A DNA stretch of 24,633 nt from positions 1 to 24,633 of the forward strand of contig CAZIUL010000062.1 in the NCBI GenBank assembly GCA_964542475.1, read 5' to 3'. Source of the DNA: CAZIUL01 sp964542475 (GTDB taxonomy: Bacteria; Planctomycetota; B15-G4; CAYZWU01). A model generated the notes under the pieces. That model was not told the DNA's origin and did not search any database. It saw only the letters and a program-made list of their open reading frames with translations. Position 1 is the first letter of the stretch, and each line of letters begins with the position of its first letter. A program made the position numbers and the translations under genes. This document shows positions 1-8,170 of this stretch, in pieces.

Positions 1-2
1 AG

Positions 3-1286
3 GCCGCTTACGAGACCGCCAGGAAAGCGCCTGATTTCAAAGAGGAGATGAACAGCCGGATCGAGGAGCTTATCGTAAACAAGGAGTACGCTCTCAAGAA
101 GGACGAGCTGGAAGCCGATGCGGAGCAGGAGTTGATGGACGACATGTCCGACGGGGCGTTCGATCGGTTGAAGAACAAGTACGGGGCCACTGCCGAGGAA
201 TGGTCGGAGTATCTCAAGCTTCTTATTATGCCCAAGATCTACGAAGGTATAGATGACAAGAAGCGAGTGATCTACCAGGAGGAGCTGAAAACGGAACACA
301 TCCTGGAACAGGGCACATTGGCGGTTCTGGAGGTTGAAGGCACCGACGAGTGGCAGAGCCGCTTCCAGGAGTATTACGCCGAGCTTCCTGAAAACCTGAG
401 AAGGTATCCGTACCAGGAGTTCATCAGTCTCGAAAGCGCAAAAGACCAGAGCGAGTATCTCGAGCTCAGGGGCGGCATGGAGGAAGCCGAGGAAGACCTT
501 GTCCTGGCTTTCAAAAAGGATAAGGAAAATGAGTTCGCCGGGACCATAAAGGATTCGGAGTTCGTGATAGAGCTGAACGACAGGATCAGAAAAGAGTTCC
601 TTCCAAGCGTCACAAAATGGGTTTACAACGCCATCGCCTACACATTCAGCCTGGCCTTCTACCTGATCGTTTCCATCTTTTTGAGCTTTTTCATCGTCTG
701 GGACATTCCGCGGCTAAAAACGATGATCCGCAAGCTGGAGAACAGCCGCATAGGGGAGTTCTACAAGGAGGTTTGCCCGGGCATGGTCAGCTTCGGGTGG
801 CTCATGGGGCGGGCGTTCCAGGCCCAGGCCATCATCGCGGCCGTGAACACGGCGCTTACCCTTTCAGCGCTTAACCTTCTGGCGGTTCCGCACCGCGCCT
901 TTCTCTGTTCCATCGTGTTCATCTGCAGCTTCATTCCAGTGGTCGGCGTGATAATATCGAGCGTGCCAATAGTTGTTGTGGCGCTCCAGCTTGATGGCGG
1001 CATAGTTCTCGCGCTCGAGCTCATAGGGTGCATACTGATCATACATTTTATCGAGACCACACTGTTGAACCCGAAGATCATGGGGGACATGCTCAAGCTT
1101 CACCCGCTTCTTGTGCTTGTGATACTGCTGGTTGGCGAGCACTTTTTCGGCGTGTGGGGCCTGCTTCTCGGTGTCCCGGTCACGGTTTACATCTTCCGCT
1201 TCGTGATCCTTCAGGATCCGAAAGGGCATGCCGCAAAAGCGCTGAGCAAGATATTTCCACCCAGTGAGGTTAAGGAGGGGGGCTAG
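3..1286 (+). CDS. AI-2E family transporter (PerM/DUF20 permease), 5' end outside window
   Basis: The frame is open to the left edge, so the true start and the N-terminal membrane helices lie upstream; an internal ATG at 48 is not convincing as a start. The visible part begins with about 200 hydrophilic, very acidic residues. A helix then starts near 618 (WVYNAIAY..., ending in FFIVWDIPRL), followed by several more helices. The C-terminal family signature is clear: LNPKIMGDMLKLHPLLVL, then GEHFFGVWGLLLGVPV. AI-2E/PerM proteins are inner-membrane permeases; members export or take up varied small molecules and few substrates are known, so no substrate is assigned. The extramembrane segment looks longer than usual for the family. 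The next gene starts 21 bases downstream on the same strand, so they may be co-transcribed. Confidence 0.85.
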   Translation, partial: AAYETARKAPDFKEEMNSRIEELIVNKEYALKKDELEADAEQELMDDMSDGAFDRLKNKYGATAEEWSEYLKLLIMPKIYEGIDDKKRVIYQEELKTEHILEQGTLAVLEVEGTDEWQSRFQEYYAELPENLRRYPYQEFISLESAKDQSEYLELRGGMEEAEEDLVLAFKKDKENEFAGTIKDSEFVIELNDRIRKEFLPSVTKWVYNAIAYTFSLAFYLIVSIFLSFFIVWDIPRLKTMIRKLENSRIGEFYKEVCPGMVSFGWLMGRAFQAQAIIAAVNTALTLSALNLLAVPHRAFLCSIVFICSFIPVVGVIISSVPIVVVALQLDGGIVLALELIGCILIIHFIETTLLNPKIMGDMLKLHPLLVLVILLVGEHFFGVWGLLLGVPVTVYIFRFVILQDPKGHAAKALSKIFPPSEVKEGG

Positions 1287-1307
1287 GTAGGAGAGGGTCT
1301 GGTCGGT

Positions 1308-3362
1308 GTGGTTGGTTTGAACAGTCCGGCTGGCCCGGCAATACAAAAGATCATGATGATACTCAAAAAAATTGCCTTGGGATTCGTCTCGGGGCTATTG
1401 ATCGGATGGCTCTGGGGGGCCCTGGAAGCCACGGGTCTTCTGGTCGTTTATTTCTGCGGGGAGCTGTCACGTTCCGGAGCACTGCCGCCGTTTTCCGCCA
1501 TCGACCTGGCCGGGATCCTGCTCATGGCAGCCGCGGTTTATGCCCTGGTTCTGGCCTTTTTCGGCGCACTGGCCTCGCCTTTTATGGGCCTGGTCCTGCC
1601 GCGGCTGCCGTTTCGGCTTGCCCTTAATCGCGGTTGGGAGGTTTCCTGTGCCGCATGCCTTTCCGGGGCTTTTTTCTTCAGCCTCTACTGGTGGACCCGT
1701 CCGCTTCTGTTTTACGGGCTCAGGTTCTACGACCCGAAGCGCATTGTCGCGGCCGCTTTTCTTGCGGGCCTGTCTATCCTTGCCGCAGTTGCGATGGTCA
1801 AGCTTTGCGCAAAAACGGCGGCCAGGGTAACTGCGAGGTCCGGAGCCGCGGCGTTTTTCGTTCTTCTCGCGTTTTCCCCGGCTGTACTGTTTTTCATCAG
1901 GGAACGATCCATCGAGTCCGGCTCCGCACCGCCTGTAAGGCAGGGGGAGGAGATGCGGCCCAACGTTGTTCTGCTCGTGCCGGATGCACTTCGCGCCGAC
2001 CACCTGGGTCCGTACGGCTACGACCCTTATGACAGGCCGGTGTCCCCTTTCCTGGACAGCCTCGCAAAAGAGAGCGTTTTGTTCGAACACGCGGTTACCC
2101 AGGCGCCATACACCTGGACCTCCTTCGGCTCGTTCCTCACGGGTAAATTTCCACGCAAACACGGCCTGCTCAAGATGGATCCTAAGCAGCGCCTCGATCT
2201 GAAGGATAACTTCACCCTGGCCGAGATCCTGAAGGAGCAGGGATACACCTGCGGCGCCTTTTTGATGGGTACGATTTCGAACAACAGCGGCCTTTTGCAG
2301 GGATTCGATGTCTATTTCGAGGCACGTATAGGCCACGATCCGGTGTCCGTGCATTCGAAGTGGTCGATTTTCAAGTCCGACCTTATTCTCATGCGCCTCT
2401 TCAACAAGCTGAAGCAGGCCCGCGATCCGGCCCTGGTGAACAGCCTTGCCATCGATTTCATACACAGGATGAAGGACAGGCCGTTTTTCCTGATGGTTCA
2501 TTACTATGCCACTCACACGCCCTATGACCCTCCGGAGCCGTACAAGTCGATGTACGATCCCGGGTACGACGGGCCGTTTGACGTGTTTACCCAGAACCAC
2601 AACTTTGCTGTCGTTGATGGCAGGCTTCCCATGAACGACAGCGATCTGAGGCACATCAAGGCGCTTTATGACGGGGGCGTGACTTTCGAGGATGCCATGG
2701 CCGGGGAGCTGTACGCCGGGCTAAAAGAGGCTGGGATTCTCGACAGGACGCTTTTGATTTTCACATCAGATCATGGCGAGGAGCTTTACGACCACCGTGT
2801 TTTCGAGCACGACTGGATGTTCAACACCAACCTGCTTGTTCCGTTGATCATCCGGTTTCCCGGCGGGGCGTACGGAGGCAGGCGGGTGTCCGAGCCGGTG
2901 AGTCTCATCGACCTGGTGCCAACAGTGGCGGAGGTGGCCCGCTTCGCCCTGCCCGAAGAGGTCGCGGCGGAGGTGGACGGCGTGTCGCTTCTTGGGGCTG
3001 TTCGGGACAGGGGCATGGAGAAGCGCCCGCCGGTCTATGCCTTTGGAGAGAACAACCGTTACATCCAGGTGCAGGACGGCTCGTACAAGCTTGTCCGCTA
3101 CCGTTGGACGGACAGAGAGGAACCGGAAAGGCTTTACCATATAGCCGAGGATCCAGGAGAAAAGGTAAATGTTATGGGCCGGTGTCCCGATGTTTATAAA
3201 CGCCTTTCCCGTGTGCTGGATGAGTACGACCAGTCAATGCCCAGAATAATGAAGACTTATGAGGAGGATCCGGAGCTGTACAAGCGGCTGTTCGAGCTCG
3301 GTTACATCCAGGGCACAAACCCGGTACTCGAGGGCGATCTGGGGCGGGAAGAAGAGCGATGA
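1308..3362 (+). CDS. Membrane-anchored sulfatase/phosphotransferase-superfamily enzyme (Thr nucleophile)
   Basis: The 684-residue protein has about five hydrophobic segments in residues 16-200, then a PF00884-type alkaline phosphatase/sulfatase domain. Visible metal and active-site residues are D226 (VPDALRADHLGPYGYD), T269 (APYTWTSFGSFLTG) and D488-H489 (TSDHGEELYDH). At the position where sulfatases carry the Cys/Ser that becomes formylglycine there is Thr, as in lipoteichoic acid synthase and phosphoethanolamine transferases. This suggests phospho-transfer or phosphodiester cleavage at the outer face of the inner membrane, not classical sulfate ester hydrolysis (inference). The start is a GTG with AGGAGAG about 12 bases upstream; the ATG at 1353 is an alternative that begins closer to the first helix. 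The stop overlaps the next gene by 4 bases, placing it in the glycan operon. Confidence 0.85.
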   Translation: MVGLNSPAGPAIQKIMMILKKIALGFVSGLLIGWLWGALEATGLLVVYFCGELSRSGALPPFSAIDLAGILLMAAAVYALVLAFFGALASPFMGLVLPRLPFRLALNRGWEVSCAACLSGAFFFSLYWWTRPLLFYGLRFYDPKRIVAAAFLAGLSILAAVAMVKLCAKTAARVTARSGAAAFFVLLAFSPAVLFFIRERSIESGSAPPVRQGEEMRPNVVLLVPDALRADHLGPYGYDPYDRPVSPFLDSLAKESVLFEHAVTQAPYTWTSFGSFLTGKFPRKHGLLKMDPKQRLDLKDNFTLAEILKEQGYTCGAFLMGTISNNSGLLQGFDVYFEARIGHDPVSVHSKWSIFKSDLILMRLFNKLKQARDPALVNSLAIDFIHRMKDRPFFLMVHYYATHTPYDPPEPYKSMYDPGYDGPFDVFTQNHNFAVVDGRLPMNDSDLRHIKALYDGGVTFEDAMAGELYAGLKEAGILDRTLLIFTSDHGEELYDHRVFEHDWMFNTNLLVPLIIRFPGGAYGGRRVSEPVSLIDLVPTVAEVARFALPEEVAAEVDGVSLLGAVRDRGMEKRPPVYAFGENNRYIQVQDGSYKLVRYRWTDREEPERLYHIAEDPGEKVNVMGRCPDVYKRLSRVLDEYDQSMPRIMKTYEEDPELYKRLFELGYIQGTNPVLEGDLGREEER

Positions 3363-4570
3363 GCCCCTTTTTAAAACGGCTTTGTTACTTTGCAAATGTC
3401 CGTTTTCCCAGCGAACGCGCCAACTCGATCCAGATCGTGAGCATGTGCGGGGCGTTTGCGGCAGTGGCCGAAGAAGTGGAACTGCTCTATCCTCTCCGGT
3501 ACAACCCGTATGCGGGTGGCTCCCATTCGATTTACGAGCACTACGGCGTGGAGCAGAGCTTTTCGGCCAGGCGTCTTTTTTCCGTGGATTTCATCGACCT
3601 GGTTCCCAGGCGCTGTCAACCTCCGGCCTTCAGGCTGCAGTCGTTCACGTTCGGTGTGCGCGCAATGTTGGCGATGCTGCGCCGGCCGGGCACGGTTTTT
3701 TACATCCGGGACAATGCGACCCTTGCCCTGGCCGCGGCTCTTTTGCCTGCTTCCATGAGAAAGAAGGTTTTTTACGAGGCCCACGATTTTCCTGAAAGGG
3801 ATCGCTCAGCCCGGGCATTGTCCAGGGCCGCTCAAAGGTGCGGGGGTGTGGTCGCCATCACCCGCTCGCTCGGGACGCGGTTCGAGGAGGCGGGCCTCGG
3901 CCCAAGCCGCCTTTTGATAGCGCCTGACGGAGTGGACCTTGAACGTTTTTCGAAACGGCAGGCAAAACCGGAAGCCAGGGAGCAGCTTTCCCTTCCGCGC
4001 GACCAGCGCCTTGTTGTCTATACCGGACAGCTCTTCGAGTGGAAAGGCGTTGAAACCCTGGTTCGAGCGGCGCCTCTCATGGACAAGTGCTGCGTTGTGA
4101 TAGTGGGCGGGTGCAGCGAGGACCGCCGCAGGCTCGAGGAGGTGGCGAAACTCGCCGGCGCGGGAGAGAAGGTTCTGTTCAGGGAGCATGTCAGGCCCAC
4201 GCAGGTGCCTGCCTATCTCAGCGCTGCGGACCTGCTAGTGCTGCCCAACAGCGGCAGCTGTCCGATCTCAACACTGTACACATCGCCGATGAAGCTTTTC
4301 GAGTACATGGCGGCGAGAAGACCGGTCGTGGCCTCTGACCTGCCCTCGCTGAGGGAGGTGCTGAAGCACAAGGAGACCGCACTGCTTGTGCCTCCTGACG
4401 ACCCAACTGCCATGGCAGCGGCAGTGAACCGTATATTGACCGATGATGAACTTTCGGATAAACTCGTCCAAGCCGCTTTCGCAAAGGTTCGTGGTTTCGA
4501 GTGGAAGGAGCGGGGCACCGCGGTATGGGACTTCATGGGCGGGATTCTCAATGGTCAGGAGCAGCAATGA
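3359..4570 (+). CDS. GT4-family glycosyltransferase
   Basis: The 403-residue protein has a GT-B fold pattern. The N-terminal acceptor half is residues 1-170. The C-terminal donor half starts near YTGQLFEWKGVETLV (221-235) and carries SPMKLFEYMAARRPVVAS (309-326) and LREVL. E315 is the second glutamate of the GT4 EX7E motif; the first is replaced by Tyr307, as commonly seen in the 'SPxKLFEYMA' subgroup. It probably transfers a nucleotide-activated sugar to a lipid-linked glycan on the cytoplasmic face of the inner membrane. The ATG overlaps the sulfatase-like stop (ATGA) and its own stop overlaps the next ATG, so translation is likely coupled on both sides. Sugar and linkage cannot be read from sequence. 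Confidence 0.9.
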   Translation: MSPFLKRLCYFANVRFPSERANSIQIVSMCGAFAAVAEEVELLYPLRYNPYAGGSHSIYEHYGVEQSFSARRLFSVDFIDLVPRRCQPPAFRLQSFTFGVRAMLAMLRRPGTVFYIRDNATLALAAALLPASMRKKVFYEAHDFPERDRSARALSRAAQRCGGVVAITRSLGTRFEEAGLGPSRLLIAPDGVDLERFSKRQAKPEAREQLSLPRDQRLVVYTGQLFEWKGVETLVRAAPLMDKCCVVIVGGCSEDRRRLEEVAKLAGAGEKVLFREHVRPTQVPAYLSAADLLVLPNSGSCPISTLYTSPMKLFEYMAARRPVVASDLPSLREVLKHKETALLVPPDDPTAMAAAVNRILTDDELSDKLVQAAFAKVRGFEWKERGTAVWDFMGGILNGQEQQ

Positions 4571-5388
4571 GGATAGCAAGGTTGGTTTCGCGGTTCAGCC
4601 GCATCAGGCTTTTCTTCTTTTTGGCAATGCTCGTTTTGGTTGCGGGATGCAAAACGAACTCGGGTCATTTCCTGGCTCCTGACGGGCGCCCCCTGCGAGA
4701 TCTGGACTATCTCTGGGAGGAGGTGGACACTGTTTTTCCGGGCGCGCTGCCGGACAAGGTTACGTTCCAGCTCGTGGACGGTCCTCATGCGGTGTTCATG
4801 ATCGAGAGCAACTCTATCGGGATCCCGGCCATGTTCAAGCCTGAGATCCGAAGGGGAAAGATCTGCCGCACACTCACTCACCTGGCGCTGCACAGCTTGA
4901 GCGGGGGCGACAAGGATAGCCCGGGCAGGTGTTTTGACAACGACGTGGTTTTTCTGCGCCAGGCCATTGCCGGATACATGGACCGCAAAGCAACAGGGTT
5001 CCTGCAGGACGAGGTGGAAGCAGCGTCATTGCAGGCCGCAACGATGTTCAGGGAATCCAAGCTGTCCAGCTTGGCTCTCAGGGACTGGGAATCTTTTTTT
5101 TACAGGGGGTACTGGGCTGACCAGTACAGGGAATGGAACATCGACGGGATCGAGGCCCTTCTATCCCTCGGCGAGTACCTTGAGCGCAGCTACGGCTTGT
5201 CCGCGTTCGCCCTGGTCTTCGCGCAGCTTGGCAAGGGCGGCTCCCTGGACAAGGTCATGAAAAAAGTCCTTGGCATGAACGTGGATGCGCTGGTGTCAGC
5301 ATGGCGTGAGGACGTTTTTTCCCGTTATCCCGAGAAAGACCGTTTACAGGAAGAGGAACCACGGGTGGACACGGATGAACACGGATAG
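4567..5388 (+). CDS. Lipoprotein with degenerate peptidase MA-like (gluzincin) domain
   Basis: The start is ATG at 4567, overlapping the upstream stop; a longer frame from 4501 would bury the signal peptide. Residues 1-28 form a lipoprotein signal ending in LVAGC with C28 the predicted lipidated residue. The domain resembles peptidase MA-like proteins. HLALH (H105-H109) stands where HExxH is expected, with Glu replaced by Leu. FLRQAIAGYMDRK (Q132) stands where WLxEGLAxYL supplies the third zinc ligand. YGLSAFALVFAQLGKG...LGMNVDALVSAWREDV matches the usual C-terminal helices. The fold is therefore probably kept but catalysis lost, giving a binding or scaffold role at the envelope in glycan assembly (inference). 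The last residues (VDTDEHG) and the TAG stop are encoded by a dispersed repeat, so the native C-terminus may have differed. Confidence 0.8.
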   Translation: MRIARLVSRFSRIRLFFFLAMLVLVAGCKTNSGHFLAPDGRPLRDLDYLWEEVDTVFPGALPDKVTFQLVDGPHAVFMIESNSIGIPAMFKPEIRRGKICRTLTHLALHSLSGGDKDSPGRCFDNDVVFLRQAIAGYMDRKATGFLQDEVEAASLQAATMFRESKLSSLALRDWESFFYRGYWADQYREWNIDGIEALLSLGEYLERSYGLSAFALVFAQLGKGGSLDKVMKKVLGMNVDALVSAWREDVFSRYPEKDRLQEEEPRVDTDEHG

Positions 5389-5574
5389 AAAAAAGAGGCC
5401 TGTAGGGGCGAAAAATTTTTCGCCCTCTTGAAAGTTCATTTCGGGAACAGGCGGTGCTGATTGTCAGTTGTTATTTGTTAATCGTTAATGATTTAGCGGG
5501 CTTAGATTCTTCAATCTCCAGCCTCCAGCCTTCTTCTTAAAATTATCCGTGTTAATCCGTGTTCATCCGTGGTT
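5357..5574. repeat. Composite dispersed repeat element bounded by imperfect 31-bp inverted repeats
   Basis: The left arm (5357-5387) and the right arm (5544-5574) are reverse complements at 28 of 31 positions. Each holds tandem copies of the unit ACGGATGAACACGGAT or its complement. Between them lie a perfect 20-bp palindrome (5406-5425), an AT-rich stretch of TTGTTA/TTAATCGTTAATG repeats (about 5461-5490), and CTCCAGCCTCCAGCC (about 5517-5530). From memory, these modules occur widely as dispersed repeats in environmental bacterial genomes. No transposase is encoded, so it could be a non-autonomous element. The left arm overlaps the end of the lipoprotein gene; the right arm ends 63 bases before the next start codon. 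Confidence 0.75.
5406..5425. repeat. Perfect 20-bp palindrome (GGGCGAAAAATTTTTCGCCC)
   Basis: The 20 bases GGGCGAAAAATTTTTCGCCC are self-complementary. On either strand the transcript could fold into a stem ending in an A/T core, so it may act as a weak bidirectional terminator or attenuator inside the glycan operon. It lies just downstream of the lipoprotein stop and inside the composite repeat. It may equally be only a repeat module with no role in transcription. Confidence 0.6.
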
Positions 5575-5637
5575 CTCTATCTCTTTCTATATTTCTTTCT
5601 CTTTACCTTGTTCACGCTGCTTGATAAAGGTGTGCCC

Positions 5638-6789
5638 ATGCGGCTTTTGGCGCTTACTCATTCCCTTTCCCAGATAGACGGTGTTGGCAGGTACGCTGTG
5701 TCCGTGCTCAAGGAAGCGGACCGTTTCTGTGATCATATAGAGGTTTTTCTTGGGCGCAAGCACAGGGGTATCTCCGAAGATTTTCCCTCGGGCATTCCTG
5801 TCAGGTGCCTGCTGCCTCCGGACTATTTCATGTACATGTCCCTGCCACGGTTCCTGTTCTCCCTGGTTCGCTGCATTCCCGGGCTGTATAAGGCCGCGCG
5901 TCGCGCAGACCTGATCCACTGCCTTTGCGACTATCCTTTTTCTTTGCTTGCGTGGCTTGCCGCAAGAGGCGCGCAAAAGCCGTTTGTGGTCAGCGGCCAC
6001 GGAACTTACTCGGTTGCCCCTTTCCGTTATCCCCTGCACAAACGCCTTATCCGCCTCTCTTACGGCGGGGCGGACACCGTGCTTTTCGGCTCCGATTTCG
6101 CCAGGGAAAAGTTCGAGGAGTTTCTTCAGCTTCCCCAGGTCCGGGTTGTCGACTACGGTGTGGATGTGTCCGCTTATCTTGGCGAGCCCCCTCCCCTGCC
6201 GGATAGCGTGAAGCAGCCTTATCTTCTCTGCATAGGCGAGATGAAGGAAAGAAAGGGCTACGAGATCAGCGTGAGATCGTTCATCGGCGCGGCAAAGGAG
6301 TTTCCGGAGCTGACGTTCGCGGTTGTTGGGAACTACGTCGAAGACGATCCGTACTACCAGGACAAGGTGAAGCTCCTCGAAGAGGCCGGAGTAAGGGAGA
6401 GGGTCGTTTTTCTCGGGAATGTGGGCGAGAAGGAAAAGCACGCGCTTTACTCGCACTGCGAGGCGTTCATCCTGACACCGAAGCAGAGCGCGGAAGGAGG
6501 ATTCGAAGCGCTTGGCCTGGTCTACCTGGAGGCGGGGGCGTGCAAGGCGCCGGTGATCGGCACCTACGGATCCGGGGCGGTGTGCGCGATCCGCGACAGC
6601 GTGAACGGTTACCTGTTTCAGCCGGATGAGCCGGTCAAAGGCTCTGAAGCGATCCGGAGGATCCTTGAGGATCCCGGCCTGAAACGCCGAATGGGTGAGG
6701 AGGGAAGGAAGATGGCCCTGCAGAGGCCTTGGGAACGCGTTGGAGAGAAACTTGAGCGAATCTACAAAAAGCTCACATCCGGAAAATAA
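5638..6789 (+). CDS. GT4-family glycosyltransferase
   Basis: The 383-residue protein opens with MRLLALTHSLSQIDGVGRYA, a typical GT4 N-terminal strand and glycine loop. The donor half has CIGEMKERKGYEI (198-210; K206, G207) and an intact EX7E motif, E290 and E298 in EALGLVYLE, followed by an EAGA helix. ATG 5638 is chosen because AAAGG lies 7 bases upstream and the family N-terminus begins there. A GTG at 5569 in the same frame lies inside the dispersed repeat and would add a spurious hydrophobic leader. It likely adds one sugar to a polyprenyl-linked glycan. Its stop lies inside the next gene. Confidence 0.9.
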   Translation: MRLLALTHSLSQIDGVGRYAVSVLKEADRFCDHIEVFLGRKHRGISEDFPSGIPVRCLLPPDYFMYMSLPRFLFSLVRCIPGLYKAARRADLIHCLCDYPFSLLAWLAARGAQKPFVVSGHGTYSVAPFRYPLHKRLIRLSYGGADTVLFGSDFAREKFEEFLQLPQVRVVDYGVDVSAYLGEPPPLPDSVKQPYLLCIGEMKERKGYEISVRSFIGAAKEFPELTFAVVGNYVEDDPYYQDKVKLLEEAGVRERVVFLGNVGEKEKHALYSHCEAFILTPKQSAEGGFEALGLVYLEAGACKAPVIGTYGSGAVCAIRDSVNGYLFQPDEPVKGSEAIRRILEDPGLKRRMGEEGRKMALQRPWERVGEKLERIYKKLTSGK

Positions 6790-8170
6790 GAGCCTGCTTG
6801 CGAGAGGCGCAAAGAAGATATCGGCTCTTCTGAAGAGCAAATTCGCAAAGGACACGGTCTGGCTCGGGCTGGGTATGCTAATGGTCCAGGGCACGTACGT
6901 TATCACCTCCCCCCTGCTTTCCAGGTACCTGAGCCCCGCTGATTTCGGCCGATATGACATTGCGTTTAAGATCTACTACTTCTGTTTTTTTCTGGCCAAC
7001 ATGGGCCTGATCAACGTCACGGTTGTGCGCTATTCACATGCTGCGGGGAGCAGTGACAATGAGGCCAAGACCCTCGCTCTCGCAACCTTTGCCAAGATCA
7101 ACCTTCTCATGGCAGCGGTTATACTGGTGCTCGGTTTTTTTCTGAGCCCCCTGGCAGGGGAGCGGCTCCTTCACGACAGGTCCGTGGGCTTTTACGGGTG
7201 GGTGCTCTGCTTCTTGGGTGTCATCGATATCATGCGGGCTTTTTCCCTGGCCACGCTGCTCGGGGCTCGGCACATGAAACAGGTGTCCTTTTTCGAGGCT
7301 GCCATCGGCCTTGTCCGCCTTCTCGTGATGGTGCTGGCTGTAGTCGGGGGGCACGGGATTGCCGGGATCATATACGGCTCATTGATCGCCCAGGGGTTTG
7401 CATCGATCATGGGGCTCAGGTTCTATTTCATTCTCAGGCGGGTGCAGGGCCAGGAGAGGCCGCCACGGCTCTACAATGTGATCAAAGCCTTTCCAAGGGC
7501 GCGGATGAAGGAGTTTTTCAAGCTTGGCTTCATGATCGCAATCAACAAGAACATCGGGGAGTTCGTGCTGATGTGGGGGGCGTTCTTGATGGCATGGGGG
7601 CGTGGTTTCTGGTCCACGGGCCAGTTCAGGATCGCCACGATTCTCATGGGGGCGCTGGTTCTGCTGCTCAATGCTGTTACCAGGAACTTTCTGGCCACGC
7701 TCGGGTTCAAGCTCGGTGTTGCCGGGAAGAAGGACGTGGAAAGCATGGGCGGTCTTTTCTTTAAGGTATCGCTCGTCTCGGGCCTGCTCTTCGCGGCCAT
7801 GACAGGGCTTTTTCTTCTTGCGGTGCCCTGGATAGTGGGGTTTGTCTACGGCTCCGAGTACAGGGAGAGCATCCGCTTGATCATGATCATATCGTTATCC
7901 CACATATTCCTCGGGTTCGGAGTGATAGTCGAGTCGTTCTACATCTATGCCAACCGCCTGAAAACCCAAATCAAGATAAACCTGGTCATTTTTATCCTGA
8001 TCGTGCCCAGCGGTTACCTTGCAATGAGGCTTTTCGGAGCTGACGGGGTGGCTGGGTACGTGTCAGTAGTGCGGGGCCTGGTGCTTGTCCACCTGGTGTA
8101 CATCTTCTTATACTTCCGTCGGGTGCGCGCGGAGAAGAGGAAGGCGCCCGAGGCCGGAGGGGGAGCATGA
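6752..8170 (+). CDS. Wzx-like polysaccharide flippase (MATE/MOP superfamily)
   Basis: The protein of about 472 residues is almost wholly hydrophobic, with roughly 12-14 helices, opening with a short polar stretch and then TVWLGLGMLMVQGTYVITSP and LSRYLSPADFGRYDIAFKIY. The phrase 'xxPxxFGxYxxxxxxxxxxxxxxxxGL' is typical of O-antigen/exopolysaccharide flippases. These move lipid-linked oligosaccharide across the inner membrane. The start is uncertain: I prefer TTG 6752 with GGAGAG a few bases upstream, which leaves a 38-base overlap with the preceding glycosyltransferase. TTG 6740 or GTG 6695 would extend it further into that gene. The stop overlaps the next ATG (ATGA), so it is coupled to the following GT4 gene. 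Confidence 0.87.
   Translation: MSESTKSSHPENKSLLARGAKKISALLKSKFAKDTVWLGLGMLMVQGTYVITSPLLSRYLSPADFGRYDIAFKIYYFCFFLANMGLINVTVVRYSHAAGSSDNEAKTLALATFAKINLLMAAVILVLGFFLSPLAGERLLHDRSVGFYGWVLCFLGVIDIMRAFSLATLLGARHMKQVSFFEAAIGLVRLLVMVLAVVGGHGIAGIIYGSLIAQGFASIMGLRFYFILRRVQGQERPPRLYNVIKAFPRARMKEFFKLGFMIAINKNIGEFVLMWGAFLMAWGRGFWSTGQFRIATILMGALVLLLNAVTRNFLATLGFKLGVAGKKDVESMGGLFFKVSLVSGLLFAAMTGLFLLAVPWIVGFVYGSEYRESIRLIMIISLSHIFLGFGVIVESFYIYANRLKTQIKINLVIFILIVPSGYLAMRLFGADGVAGYVSVVRGLVLVHLVYIFLYFRRVRAEKRKAPEAGGGA

Noticed and set aside
1467..2654. Long open frame on the minus strand opposite the sulfatase-like gene
   Set aside because: Its translation is rich in Arg, Gln and His with no domain, and the plus strand encodes a full enzyme with conserved active-site residues.
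5569..5637. GTG start at 5569 giving a hydrophobic leader on the second GT4 gene
   Set aside because: The GTG lies in the arm of the dispersed repeat; GT4 homology and the ribosome site begin at ATG 5638.
5587..6960. Long open frame (over 450 codons) on the minus strand opposite the second GT4 gene
   Set aside because: It lies antisense to a clear GT4 gene with intact motifs, has no recognisable domain, and such long antisense frames are common in GC-rich codon use.
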